A DNA stretch of 64,000 nt from Ensifer adhaerens (GCF_001270265.1 NZ_LGAP01000001.1:620001-684000); one strand, 5' to 3'. Shown: positions 53,710 to 62,246, counted from the stretch's first letter. Translations and numbers: made by a program. The notes: generated by a model not told the origin, from the letters alone.

Positions 53710-55083
53710 TCAGCCCTTGCTGCGGCGGCAACGCCAGTTCCAGTCGCGCTGGGCGCCGATGTCGATATGAACCGATTCCGTGTGGCAGTAGGTGCCGACG
53801 CCGCCGCGCCCGGGAATGCTGCGCAGGAAATCCGCCAATTCCCACTTGCTGACGCCCTGGACCTGGATGTCGGCCGCTTCGCAGCGCGTATGGAGGGATT
53901 GCTTCGCGCGGTTGACCTTGATCGGGCGCAGGCCTGAAGTCACCATGACTTGGCGGCCGTAATGCGTCTCCACCTGCTTCAGCATCTGCATCAGTTCCGG
54001 CTTGAAGCAGCCGGCCTCGACCTTTTCGGTCTGCAGGATGAGGCCGCTTGGCGCCAGCCGGGCAAGGCCGGAAAGTGAGGCGAGCTGAACGGGCGCGTCC
54101 TCTTCATCTGCTGCATGGTCTTCATGTGCGACGCTGAACAGCGGGCTCATCTTGACGCCGGGCAGGCCATTGTAGGCGAGCGAAGCCATTTGCGGCTGGC
54201 TGGCATTGCTGGTGGTGATGGTCTTTTTTTCAGCGGGCTGCGCTGTGCGCGCCGTTACCTGCTTCTCCTTGCGCTTGCCGGCAAAAAGGCTTGCAAGGGT
54301 CCAGGTCTTGGGCTCTTCCTTGGAATCGTTCTCGCTGGTCTTGCCGTCCGGCGCGACCGTCATCGTCTGGGCAACTTCTGTCGTTGGCTGCGCCTGCTCG
54401 GCGGCCTGCACGGGTTGCAGCACACGCGACGTCTTTCCGCCGAGGGCAGCCTGCGCACTCAAGGGCAGCGGCACAGAGGCGGGAAGGGTGGTTCCGTCCG
54501 GAGAGGCATAGGCCATCACAGCCGTATCCGACGGCGCGCCGGAGGTGTCGTTCGAGGCACCCTGCCGCGGCTGGATGATCGGTTGGGGTTGAGGCTGAGT
54601 TTGCCCCTGGCCTTGGGCACCGCTGAAAAGACTGTTCGTCGTTGCGTTCATGCTCGGCTGGGCAGCGCCCGTGGCGGGGATGGAGCCCGTCGTCTGCGGC
54701 TGTGCGCCCGTCGCTGCCGCCTGGCCGCCCGCCGGAGCCTGGCCATAGATGCTGGAGGAGGCTGCACGCAGGCCGGTGCTCTGCATCGTCAGCGATCCAC
54801 CCTGTTGCGCTGGGTCTTGCCCCGGCACGAGGGCGCCATTGCCCTGGGCTGCCTGCGGGTTGCTGCCGACCGCCGACACCTGGGCGTCGCGAACAGTCGC
54901 GCCGGCCTGGGTCGAATCGGCGACCTGTAGCGATTCCTGCGTTTCCTCGACTTTCAGCGCGGTCGCCGCCTCGTTGTCGGCGACCGCAGACATGCAGCCG
55001 CTCAAGGCGAGCAGTGAAACGGATATCGCGGCTGCGCGGCTGATGGTTCCCAGCAGCGCGCCCTTTGTTTCCCGATGTTGCAA
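53710..55083 (-). CDS. Probable lipoprotein with C-terminal M15/DUF882-like peptidase domain
   Basis: A protein of about 457 residues. A lipoprotein signal (ISVSLLALSGC, Cys near residue 30) leads to a long Ala/Gln/Ser/Thr-rich region of low complexity (about residues 40-310). The C-terminal ~110 residues resemble M15A peptidases of the YcbK/DUF882 type: VMVTSGLRPIKVNRAKQ, then SLHTRCEAADIQV (His and Asp ligands) and ESVHIDIG (second His). A role in peptidoglycan processing is inferred. There is no ATG before the lipobox in this frame; TTG 55083, with GGATAGGA upstream, is the preferred start, though GTG/TTG codons further upstream remain possible. Confidence 0.78.
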   Translation of the reverse strand: MQHRETKGALLGTISRAAAISVSLLALSGCMSAVADNEAATALKVEETQESLQVADSTQAGATVRDAQVSAVGSNPQAAQGNGALVPGQDPAQQGGSLTMQSTGLRAASSSIYGQAPAGGQAAATGAQPQTTGSIPATGAAQPSMNATTNSLFSGAQGQGQTQPQPQPIIQPRQGASNDTSGAPSDTAVMAYASPDGTTLPASVPLPLSAQAALGGKTSRVLQPVQAAEQAQPTTEVAQTMTVAPDGKTSENDSKEEPKTWTLASLFAGKRKEKQVTARTAQPAEKKTITTSNASQPQMASLAYNGLPGVKMSPLFSVAHEDHAADEEDAPVQLASLSGLARLAPSGLILQTEKVEAGCFKPELMQMLKQVETHYGRQVMVTSGLRPIKVNRAKQSLHTRCEAADIQVQGVSKWELADFLRSIPGRGGVGTYCHTESVHIDIGAQRDWNWRCRRSKG

Positions 55084-55478
55084 CGTCCTATCCCCGCTCT
55101 CCGTGCATGATTGGCGAGATCGTCGCCTTTCCATGCATTAAGTCTCAGTTCCGAAACATCGCTCAGAACAAACAAACACGAAATTCGCGCGACGGGCCAA
55201 ACGGATCGCCGCGGGAAGGATTAGGCCAAATACAGTTAGGGGGCGTCGCCACGAGCGGATAGGACCCCGTATCAACGTTTCGCGCGGAAGTTACTGAACG
55301 ATACGTGATTTGTAAACTGGCGCTAACCTTGAGCCCACATACAACCAGCATGCGAAGGCCCGGTGTCGGTGCCGGGCCCCGGATCATTCATTATTTCAAC
55401 GGATCCGCGACTCGACTTTGCCAAGCCGGGATAACCGGCTGTAGACGTCGATCATCGGCCGTCAGAATTGCGCGAGGC
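55084..55478. other. Intergenic region between the M15-like gene and gloA
   Basis: About 395 bases without a recognisable gene. It contains a GC-rich hairpin GGCCCGG / CCGGGCC at 55357-55378 and AT-richer DNA near 55150-55330 that may carry the promoter of the M15-like gene. Short frames overlapping here show no coding signs. Confidence 0.4.
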
Positions 55479-55919
55479 TTACCAGGCGCCGGTGTTGCCC
55501 ATGGAGGCCCAGGGCTCTTGCGCAGGTCGATTTTCGCCCTTCTGCAGGATCTCGATCGAAATGCCGTCGGGCGAGCGCACGAAGGCCATGTGCCCATCGC
55601 GCGGCGGACGGTTGATGGTCACGCCATTGTCCATCAGATGCTGGCAGAAGCCATAAATGTCGTCCACCTCATAGGCCAGGTGACCAAAGTTCCGGCCGCC
55701 TGTATAATCTTCGCTGTCCCAATTGTAGGTGAGTTCGAGGCACGGCGAGAGTTCGCCCTTTGCCCGGTCAAGATCGCCGGGGGCGGCCAGGAAGACAAGT
55801 GTGAAACGGCCCTTTTCGTTCTCGTAGCGACGGATCTCGCTAAGGCCGAAAATCGTGCAGTAGAACTTCAAGGCCACGTCCAGATTTTTGACGCGAACCA
55901 TCGTGTGCAGATAACGCAT
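55479..55919 (-). CDS. gloA: Lactoylglutathione lyase (glyoxalase I)
   Basis: Metal-dependent enzyme that converts the methylglyoxal-glutathione adduct to S-lactoylglutathione. The 146-residue product has the glyoxalase I pattern: RYLHTMVRVKNLDVALKFYC (first His), TLVFLAAPGD and CLELTYNWDSEDY (first Glu), GRNFGHLAYEVDDIY (second His) and SPDGISIEILQKG (final Glu). The length is typical of the bacterial enzyme with a short C-terminal extension. ATG 55919 is the family start; the frame extends upstream without coding character. It is divergent from the cold-shock gene. Confidence 0.95.
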   Translation of the reverse strand: MRYLHTMVRVKNLDVALKFYCTIFGLSEIRRYENEKGRFTLVFLAAPGDLDRAKGELSPCLELTYNWDSEDYTGGRNFGHLAYEVDDIYGFCQHLMDNGVTINRPPRDGHMAFVRSPDGISIEILQKGENRPAQEPWASMGNTGAW

Positions 55920-56116
55920 TGCAATGTCCCTGTTTCGAAGAAGATGGCGTATACTTATCTGCCAGCAAGCCAGAGGCAAGGCTGCGTCCCTACATTCGAC
56001 CCGGGCCAAAATACGCCGAGGGTCTTGCGCATCAGCGGCGGGACGATGTTATTCTAGTCAATAAGAATCAGTTAACCGTAGTCGGTAGTCGCGCGTAAAC
56101 GAGGGGCTGGGAGAGA

Positions 56117-56695
56117 ATGGCGGATAGGACATCTTCAAAAGACGTCATGCATGATGACGACTTTGGCAGCGACGCCCTCGACCTCGTCGAAATCACCGGC
56201 GTGATCAAGTGGTTCGATGTCGCCAAGGGATTTGGCTTCATCGTGCCCGATAACGGCATGCAGGACGTACTGGTGCACGTGACCTGCCTACGGCGCGACG
56301 GTTATCAGACGGTGCTCGAAGGGGCCCGGGTCGTCGCTCTCATCCAGAAACGCGATCGTGGCTACCAGGCCTTCCGCATTCTCTCGATGGATCAGTCGAC
56401 AGCTATCCATCCCTCGCAACTGCCGCCGATCAGAACCCATGTGCAGGTCACGCCGACGAGCGGTCTCGAGCGTGTTCTCGTCAAGTGGTTCAACCGGACC
56501 AAGGGCTTCGGTTTCCTGACGCGCGGCGAGGGCACGGAAGATATTTTCGTGCACATGGAAACGCTGCGCCGTTTCGGACTGACCGAACTTCGCCCCGGCC
56601 AGGTAGTTCTCGTGCGCTTCGGCGATGGTGAAAAGGGCCTGATGGCGGCCGAGATCCATCCCGACGGCCCAACGCCGACGAGCCGTTCGCACTGA
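56117..56695 (+). CDS. Protein with two cold-shock domains
   Basis: A 192-residue nucleic-acid-binding protein. Domain 1 (about residues 26-90) has GVIKWFDVAKGFGFIVPDNG and VLVHVTCL; domain 2 (about 118-182) has VLVKWFNRTKGFGFLTRGEG and IFVHMETLRRFG. Each carries the RNP1 (KGFGF) and RNP2 (VHV/VHM) motifs of CspA proteins. Ordinary Csp proteins are ~70 residues with one domain; the double form is common in alphaproteobacteria and may act as an RNA chaperone in cold or stationary phase. A GGGAGAGA ribosome site precedes ATG 56117. Its stop overlaps the next start (TGATG). Confidence 0.93.
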   Translation: MADRTSSKDVMHDDDFGSDALDLVEITGVIKWFDVAKGFGFIVPDNGMQDVLVHVTCLRRDGYQTVLEGARVVALIQKRDRGYQAFRILSMDQSTAIHPSQLPPIRTHVQVTPTSGLERVLVKWFNRTKGFGFLTRGEGTEDIFVHMETLRRFGLTELRPGQVVLVRFGDGEKGLMAAEIHPDGPTPTSRSH

Positions 56696-57177
56696 TGTCG
56701 ATGGCTCGATCCCTTTCTGCAAGAAGCGCCGCCATGGCGCTTTTTTTGTCGCTGCTGTTGTTTGCAGTCGTCGCCTTTGCGGACGTAGAGTTCACGACTG
56801 ACCGGATGCGGCTGGTGACAGCCGACAATAAGATCCTCGAGCTGACGGTCGAGCTCGCCATCGATGCCGATCAGCGCGAGCAGGGGCTGATGTTTCGCCG
56901 CTCAATGGCGCCTGACCACGGGATGCTGTTCGATTTCGGCGAAACGCGCCGGGTCATGATGTGGATGAAGAACACCCATCTGGCGCTCGATATGCTGTTC
57001 GTCGACAAACGCGGCATCGTTCGCACCATCCATCAGGATGCAGTTCCGTTCTCGGAGGCGATCATCGATTCGGGCGAACCGGTGGCCTTTGTGCTGGAGC
57101 TCAATGCCGGCACCGTCAAGCGCCTGGGCATCAAGCCCGGCGACCGGCTGGAAGGCGCTCGTATCGGCGGCAATTGA
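56695..57177 (+). CDS. DUF192 exported protein
   Basis: A 160-residue DUF192 protein with an N-terminal signal peptide or anchor (AAMALFLSLLLFAVVAFA, about residues 12-29). The domain has the family blocks RMRLVTADNKILELTVELAI, EREQGLMFRR-type DQREQGLMFRRSM, and MMWMKNTHLALDMLFVD. The biochemical role of DUF192 is not established. Translation is coupled to the cold-shock gene by a TGATG overlap, so the two are made together. Confidence 0.9.
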   Translation: MSMARSLSARSAAMALFLSLLLFAVVAFADVEFTTDRMRLVTADNKILELTVELAIDADQREQGLMFRRSMAPDHGMLFDFGETRRVMMWMKNTHLALDMLFVDKRGIVRTIHQDAVPFSEAIIDSGEPVAFVLELNAGTVKRLGIKPGDRLEGARIGGN

Positions 57178-57335
57178 TCCAGCAGCGCACAGCTTTAGAA
57201 TTGGCCAATTGGAAATATCTAACCATATGATTTAAAAGAGAAGTTTATTGTTCTCGCCCCGAAGCGAGCCTTTTCGGCAGACGCGCCCTACATAAGTTGG
57301 TAATCTTGCTGTCGGACCAACAGGAGGCATCTGTG

Positions 57336-57983
57336 ATGATCAGGCATGTGCTTGTTGCAATTTTTGCTACAGCGGCCTTGGCGCCTGTGGCATGGGCCGC
57401 CGATCTGACCGAAAATCTCGAGCCTGCGCCCCTGGTGGAAGCCGCACCCACCTTTGTCTGGACGGGCGGCTATGTCGGTCTGCAAGGCGGTGGTGGCTGG
57501 CTCAACGGTGATTTCAGTACGCCGGGTGCAAATGCTTCTGAGGACTTCAATGGTGGCCTTCTCGGTGCCTTTGCCGGCTTCAACTATCAGCAGGGCGATT
57601 GGGTCTACGGCATCGAAGGCGATGTGACTTATAACTGGAACGACAAGACCTTCGATATCTTCGGCGCTTCTCCGGAAGTCGGAACCGATGTGTCCGGTTC
57701 CGTCCGCGGTCGTCTCGGCCATGTCGTCAATGACAAGGCACTTATCTATGCGACCGGCGGTTGGGCAATTACACGCGGATTCGTCGACGTGCCGGGGGCT
57801 TCCAAGGAAAAGGAAACCTTCAATGGCTGGACGATCGGTGCCGGCGTCGACTACGCCTTCACCGACAGCCTGTTTGGCCGAGCCGAATACCGCTACAACG
57901 ACTATGGCGACAAGGACATTGGCGGCATCAACGTCGATGTCGACCAGCATCAATTCACCGTCGGTATCGGCGTGAAGTTCTGA
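57336..57983 (+). CDS. Outer-membrane beta-barrel protein (Omp25/RopB-like)
   Basis: A 215-residue outer-membrane protein of the small 8-stranded OmpA-like barrel type. It has a signal peptide ending AWA (about residue 21), the mature start ADLTENLEPAPLVEAAPTF, the strand motif WTGGYVGLQGGGGW (typical of Brucella Omp25/Omp31 and Rhizobium RopB), alternating strands with YGIEGDVTYNW and GWTIGAGVDYAF, and the terminal VGIGVKF. AGGAGG (57322-57327) precedes ATG 57336. A terminator follows. Whether it belongs to the Omp25 or the Omp31 branch is open. Confidence 0.9.
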   Translation: MIRHVLVAIFATAALAPVAWAADLTENLEPAPLVEAAPTFVWTGGYVGLQGGGGWLNGDFSTPGANASEDFNGGLLGAFAGFNYQQGDWVYGIEGDVTYNWNDKTFDIFGASPEVGTDVSGSVRGRLGHVVNDKALIYATGGWAITRGFVDVPGASKEKETFNGWTIGAGVDYAFTDSLFGRAEYRYNDYGDKDIGGINVDVDQHQFTVGIGVKF

Positions 57984-57999
57984 AGACCATCTGTTTCAG

Positions 58000-58029
58000 G
58001 AGGGCTCCGATGGCATCGGAGCCCTCTTT
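58000..58029 (+). terminator. Rho-independent terminator after the barrel gene
   Basis: An 11-bp perfect stem GAGGGCTCCGA / TCGGAGCCCTC with a TGGCA loop and TTT tail, 16 bases after the stop codon. Confidence 0.9.
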
Positions 58030-58089
58030 CGCTGTCATTGTCCGCGTTATTCACGCTTGGATCGAGGCCGGGCTCCGGCCAGTCTTCGG

Positions 58090-58716
58090 CTAAGGCCCGG
58101 CGCGGCTGAGGATCGCATTGCGATCGGCTTCGCCTGCAAGATCGATGGTGATACGCATCTGATCCTTCACTGACCGTCGCAGCGTATTCTTGCCCAACGG
58201 GGTCGTGGTGATGCGGCCTTCTTCTTCAAGCATGGCGATACGCCTGCGTGACAGGCCGAGTTCCATGGATAGCAGCCTTTCCGCTCTCAGCGATGTTTTC
58301 ATCGCCAGGCCGAGAACGATCTCCACGCGTAGGGATGACTCGGCGGCAGGGTTCAGTATCGTTTTCTCTACATGAACCTCGGCAAATTCTTCGATTCGCC
58401 CTGCATTCTGGCGCAGTCCGTCGAGATCGAAAGAAACCTTTTCGATCCAGGCTCCGTCGTTGTTCTGCAATGCGTGCAGCGTGGCCGGATCGATATCGCG
58501 GATGTGGCGGCGCTCGAAGATGGGGCGATTCCAGGTGCTGTCGCAGTCGCTGCAGCGATAGATCAACCAGGCATCCAGCCGCCGACCATTGGCATTGAGC
58601 CGCGTTTTGCCGCTCGGCTCAAACGGACGCACTGTTCGGCAGCGGTTGCAGGCGAGCCACGGGCGCGGCGCGATCCTGGGTTTGATGGTCCACTGGACCA
58701 GGAATGTGTGAGACAT
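58090..58716 (-). CDS. DUF1062-family protein
   Basis: A 208-residue protein of the DUF1062 family, function unknown. The N-terminal part has two CxxC pairs (CNRC at about residue 23 and CSDC at about residue 56), suggestive of a zinc ribbon. The C-terminal half has SLRAERLLSMELGLSRRRIA and KNTLRRSVKDQMRI, basic helices that could contact nucleic acid. Start choice is between ATG 58716 (MSHTFLVQW, preferred since the family starts with this strand) and ATG 58749. It converges with the barrel gene. Confidence 0.8.
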   Translation of the reverse strand: MSHTFLVQWTIKPRIAPRPWLACNRCRTVRPFEPSGKTRLNANGRRLDAWLIYRCSDCDSTWNRPIFERRHIRDIDPATLHALQNNDGAWIEKVSFDLDGLRQNAGRIEEFAEVHVEKTILNPAAESSLRVEIVLGLAMKTSLRAERLLSMELGLSRRRIAMLEEEGRITTTPLGKNTLRRSVKDQMRITIDLAGEADRNAILSRAGP

Positions 58717-59117
58717 GTCGTCTGGTTCTTCCGATGGGAAGTCCATCAAGACGACGGTTTGAGCACCCGTTCAGGGGACGCGGTCTGGCAGCGTTTTTGG
58801 TGATGGTTCGACCCGCATAAAGAATCATGCGGCGACAGGTCGGCAATGCCATTCCGGTCTCGAACCGTCACCTCGACGAACGCATTGAGTTGCGATCCGA
58901 CAGCGGCGATCGCTATCGGGCGTACGTGGTGAAACAAGCGAGACCGGGGATTACAAAGGCAAAGCAGAACTCCAGGAAAAGACAGCGCAATTTGCTGCGC
59001 AACCCTCCTAGCCGAATTTTATTGCCACGGGAAGTAGCAGTTTCGTAAGTCGTCGCGCAGTCGGAACGCGCGCGGCGCGACGCGCTCCACCAAGGCAGTG
59101 CGGACTTGGGAAAATGA
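58717..59117. other. Intergenic region between the DUF1062 gene and ddlA
   Basis: About 400 bases. A 73-codon frame (58827-59048, +) is Arg-rich, without a ribosome site and unlike any family I know. A small GCGCAA...TTGCTGCGC hairpin is at about 58988-59002. Nothing else is recognised. Confidence 0.35.
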
Positions 59118-60194
59118 TCAGCGAGCCAGCGCGGCTCTTGCCAATCCATGCTCGATCAACAGGCCGACAAGCTCAGTGTAGCGCACGCCGCTCGCGGCCA
59201 TGGCCTTCGGGTACATGCTGATATCGGTAAAGCCGGGCATGGTGTTGACCTCGTTGATCACAACGCTCAAGTCCGGCCGGACGAAAAAGTCGACGCGTGC
59301 CAAGCCTTCGCAGCCGAGCGCGATGAACGCTTGTCCGGCCATGTCCTGCAAGCGTTGCGTTACCTCGTCTGGCAGAACTGCCGGAATGCTGATGGCGGCG
59401 CCATCTTCATCAAGGTACTTAGCCTCATAGGTATAAAAACCGTGGCTGGCACTGGTCGCGATCTCGCCCGGGACGGAAACCATCAGGCTTCCGTCTGATC
59501 TTTCGAGCACGGCGCACTCAATTTCCCGTGCCTGGACGAATTCCTCGATGAGAACCTTCGTGTCGAACTTGAAGCCTTCGTCGAGCGCTGCGTTGAACTC
59601 TTCGGCAGTTCGCGCCTTGCTGACGCCGACCGACGAACCCTGTCGTGCAGGTTTGACGAAGACCGGCTGCCCCAATGCGGCCCTTACACTCTCGAAGTCC
59701 GGACGCTGATCGGGCCTTGCGGTGACGGAGCGGGCAACCGGCAAACCTGCCTCGCGCAACAGGCGTTTGGCCATTTCCTTGTCGATGGCCGTGGCGGAGC
59801 CGAGGATGCCGCAGCCGACCAGCGGGATATTGCAGACCTGAGCGAGCCCCTGGATCGATCCGTCCTCGCCATGCAACCCATGCAGAACGGGAAACAGAAT
59901 GTCGATCGCCGGTGGGTGCATCATCGCGCCGGCAGCTTCGTCGAAGGCGATCAGGCGACCGCGGCCGCCGGGCACCAGGCAGACTTTCGTGCCGGCATAG
60001 GTGATGTCAGCAGGCAGGCTGCCAGCCGTCATCTCGATCAACAACCATTGTCCGGTACGATCGATGAGGATCGGCACGATCTCGTATTTGGCCGAATCGA
60101 TCGCTTTCAGGACATTGCGTGCGGAAAGAATGGAAACGTCATGCTCGGCGGATTGCCCGCCAAAGAGCACGCCCACGCGCAATCTCGAGGTCAT
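59118..60194 (-). CDS. ddlA: D-alanine--D-alanine ligase
   Basis: ATP-grasp enzyme that makes the D-Ala-D-Ala dipeptide for peptidoglycan precursors. The 358-residue product has VGVLFGGQSAEHDVSILSA, HGLHGEDGSIQGL, VKPARQGSSVGVSK, FYTYEAKYLDEDG and the metal-binding Asn/Asp in VVINEVNTMPGFTDISMYP. The Tyr in YEAKY is that of D-Ala-D-Ala ligases; a His here would mark a VanA-type ligase. It is not part of a mur cluster, so it is likely the stand-alone DdlA type that rhizobia carry in addition to DdlB (inference). Confidence 0.93.
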   Translation of the reverse strand: MTSRLRVGVLFGGQSAEHDVSILSARNVLKAIDSAKYEIVPILIDRTGQWLLIEMTAGSLPADITYAGTKVCLVPGGRGRLIAFDEAAGAMMHPPAIDILFPVLHGLHGEDGSIQGLAQVCNIPLVGCGILGSATAIDKEMAKRLLREAGLPVARSVTARPDQRPDFESVRAALGQPVFVKPARQGSSVGVSKARTAEEFNAALDEGFKFDTKVLIEEFVQAREIECAVLERSDGSLMVSVPGEIATSASHGFYTYEAKYLDEDGAAISIPAVLPDEVTQRLQDMAGQAFIALGCEGLARVDFFVRPDLSVVINEVNTMPGFTDISMYPKAMAASGVRYTELVGLLIEHGLARAALAR

Positions 60195-60312
60195 GAAAGT
60201 TCCTTTCCGGGAGAGCGGTTCAATGGATACGCCCCCCGATGTATGCGACCAATTGCAACAGAATTGAGGTGTTCGACGTCAGCGTCGTTTCCCGGCGTTA
60301 GGCGCTCTCCGG

Positions 60313-60915
60313 CTACGCGAACATGGGTGCCGAACCGCTTACAAGACTGAATTCACCGTCGCAAAGGCGATAGAACGCGTCCTGAGGAACGGGCAGCTCC
60401 AACATTTCCCGCTTCGAAAGGCCGGAATACACGCCGCGTACCAATCTACCAAACAGCCCGTGAGAAATCGCAATGCTTGGTGAAAGCGTATCTGCGAGCC
60501 AGTCCTTTGCACGGCCACAGGCAGCATCAAAACTCTCTCCGTCCGGAGACTTAAAATACCAATCAAAAGCGTCCGAGCCATCCAGCATTGTCGGAAACTC
60601 ATTGTCGATCTCGAACTTCGTCATACCATCCCAAGAACCGACAGAAACCTCCATCAATCGGGCGTCGTCACGAGCGACCAAGGGCAACACTCGCATCAGG
60701 CGATCAGCTGTCTGTCGAGTTCGGCCCAAGGGGCTGACGTCCATTTGGAATGATTGCTGGCTGCCTGAAATCTCTTTCTGAAGGAGTTCAGCGGCGCAAT
60801 CCGCCTGTTCAATACCGCGCGCCGTAAGCGGGGAATCCAATTGACCTTGGAATCGACCCAAGGTGTTCCACATCGTCTCGCCATGGCGAAGCAGATAAAT
60901 CAATTGTGTCGCCAT
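60313..60915 (-). CDS. Histidine phosphatase family protein
   Basis: A 200-residue member of the phosphoglycerate mutase-like superfamily: LLRHGETMWN with catalytic Arg10-His11, SPLGRTRQTADRL, the acid region MEVSVGSWDG and the second His in AISHGLFGRLVRG. Such proteins dephosphorylate sugar phosphates, phosphoserine or other small molecules; the substrate is not known. The base composition appears lower in GC than the neighbours (by eye), and it lies next to a decayed integration site, so recent transfer is possible. Confidence 0.85.
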   Translation of the reverse strand: MATQLIYLLRHGETMWNTLGRFQGQLDSPLTARGIEQADCAAELLQKEISGSQQSFQMDVSPLGRTRQTADRLMRVLPLVARDDARLMEVSVGSWDGMTKFEIDNEFPTMLDGSDAFDWYFKSPDGESFDAACGRAKDWLADTLSPSIAISHGLFGRLVRGVYSGLSKREMLELPVPQDAFYRLCDGEFSLVSGSAPMFA

Positions 60916-61025
60916 ATAAGCAGATACCCGCCGCAGTTCACTTCAGAGGTTCGATATCCAGTAGAGCCCGGGATCTATCGAGGATAGGTTCGTCAGCCCC
61001 GTAGAACCCGAACAAGGAGAAGTGA

Positions 61026-61071
61026 TGGCGAGCCCTGCAGGATTCGAACCTGCGACAACCCGCTTAGAAGG
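61026..61071 (-). pseudogene. Partial tRNA-Arg 3' half: attachment-site duplicate
   Basis: 46 bases that match the 3' part of the intact tRNA-Arg(UCU) at 62247-62323, from the CCA end through the T-arm to the anticodon loop, with two mismatches. The 5' half is absent. Both copies have the same orientation, the typical result of site-specific integration into a tRNA gene by a tyrosine recombinase. The remnant of such a recombinase lies 41 bases away. Confidence 0.85.
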
Positions 61072-61112
61072 TATGGATGCGTTTTCCGATTTCATGATTA
61101 TTTTGTAAGCCG

Positions 61113-61211
61113 TTAAGCGACATCCGTACCGGTGGTACGGGACTTTTTCCGGGACTTTGCGACCTTTTCCAATGCGTCCGCCACTTCCTCATCGAGTACA
61201 TGGGCATAGCT
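61113..61211 (-). pseudogene. C-terminal remnant of a phage-type tyrosine integrase
   Basis: The minus-strand frame SYAHVLDEEVADALEKVAKS continues with RKKSRTTGTDVA and a TAA stop. This reads as the last ~32 residues of a tyrosine recombinase, with the catalytic Tyr in SYAH and the following helix. Upstream the frame no longer resembles an integrase, so the rest of the gene is missing. It lies next to the partial tRNA-Arg copy, as integrase genes do in integrated elements. It is too short for standard gene finders. Confidence 0.7.
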
Positions 61212-61488
61212 TGCGAGTGCGATGCGAGGTGGACCGCAATCCGAGTGCCTCTCTACGGCTGTTGAGAATAGTCAGGAAGCTCCGGCTTCTAGGTCCGATT
61301 GCGGTTCTAAATGTAAAGCCGACAGAAGGAACGACCCATATTGCGAGTGCGAGGATGCGCGCGAGGCCGACCCAGACGAACAGTAGCCAATGTAGTGCAG
61401 TCAGATCGGTTTGCCGCCATATCCGTTCGTAATACATGAGGCAGCCATGCATCACAGGTACAAGACAAAAGAACATCAAATTTGCCAC
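61189..61488 (-). CDS. Possible small membrane protein (doubtful)
   Basis: A 99-codon frame with GTG start: two hydrophobic stretches (MFFCLVPVMHGCLMYY and LLFVWVGLARILALAIWVV) and a basic tail. No ribosome site is evident, and its 3' end overlaps the integrase remnant in another frame. It might be a real gene of the integrated element or a fortuitous frame. I do not recognise it. Confidence 0.3.
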   Translation of the reverse strand: MANLMFFCLVPVMHGCLMYYERIWRQTDLTALHWLLFVWVGLARILALAIWVVPSVGFTFRTAIGPRSRSFLTILNSRREALGLRSTSHRTRKLCPCTR

Positions 61489-61624
61489 ATTGAAACCGAC
61501 TGATTGGTGGAACGGTTGCAGCGATCAAGCGTTATTCTTGCCAGGCAGCGTAAGCCCGCAGGCAGAGGCTGCCGGGTATCTCGTTAGGCGGGGCTGAATC
61601 CCGACCGGAGATAGGAGCAACGCC

Positions 61625-61921
61625 ATGAGAATTTCCACGAAGATGTCATGGGTCGCATTTGTCGTCACCGTTGCCGGGACCACGGCACCGGCTTTTGCCG
61701 ATAACTACTATTACGAGCCGGCACCCGGCGGCGTCTATGTCGATCCCATGCCGACGGGCAGTGTGTACCTGGAGCCGGTGCCGATGTACGGTGCTTACGG
61801 TTTCTATCGTCCGCCGGCGCGGACTTTGGGTGACGAACGCGAACGCTACACCAACGAGTACATGGGTGGCGGTGAAGGTGATTACTACCAGGGGATCACG
61901 CACCCGGCACCAGTTCCCTGA
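61625..61921 (+). CDS. Small Tyr/Pro-rich exported protein
   Basis: A 98-residue protein with a clear signal peptide (MRISTKMSWVAFVVTVAGTT, cleavage after AFA near residue 25). The mature part, about 73 residues, is rich in Tyr, Pro and Gly (NYYYEPAPGGVYVDPMP, VYLEPVPMYGAYGFYRPP). A GGAGATAGGAG ribosome site precedes ATG 61625. Similar short periplasmic proteins of unknown function are frequent in rhizobia. It lies between the two tRNA-Arg copies, so it may be cargo of the remnant element. Confidence 0.75.
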   Translation: MRISTKMSWVAFVVTVAGTTAPAFADNYYYEPAPGGVYVDPMPTGSVYLEPVPMYGAYGFYRPPARTLGDERERYTNEYMGGGEGDYYQGITHPAPVP

Positions 61922-62246
61922 GCGCCCGATCGTTCAGTATGAGGGTACGAGCAGTTGCGGCTCAGCGCCAGCCGAGAGCCGGTGCGAGGTGATGTAGGGT
62001 CGCCTCGTTCACATGTGCATTGTGGTCGACGCCCAGCTGGTTTGGGACCGCCTCTATGCCGACAGCATGCGCCGAGGTGACTAAGCGCTCTTGACCTGAT
62101 TGCGTTTCGGCAACTGGCATCCGCAAAACATAATGGGAACACTCTACGGGATTTTTCCGGGATTCGGGGTGCCAAAACGTTCCGGTTTTGGGTACTTCGC
62201 TCGCCGCGCCGATTCTGGAAAATAGGTGTGATTTCCAGAAGGTAGA
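61922..62246. other. Non-coding remainder of the tRNA-Arg element
   Basis: 325 bases between the small exported protein and tRNA-Arg. No gene is recognised; the minus-strand frame crossing it runs into the tRNA. A motif CGGGATTTTTCCGGGATT (62150-62167) echoes CGGGACTTTTTCCGGGACT (61138-61156) at the integrase remnant, suggesting that both ends derive from related sequence. Confidence 0.4.

Noticed and set aside
58827-59048. 73-codon Arg-rich frame between the DUF1062 gene and ddlA
   Set aside because: No ribosome site, no family resemblance, and composition like translated intergenic DNA.
59118-60194. D-Ala-D-lactate (VanA-type) resistance ligase
   Set aside because: The active-site loop has the Tyr (YEAKY) of normal D-Ala-D-Ala ligases, and no vanH/vanX partners are nearby.
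61072-62246. Functional prophage or island
   Set aside because: Only an integrase tail and one small gene remain; no replication, structural or transfer genes are present.
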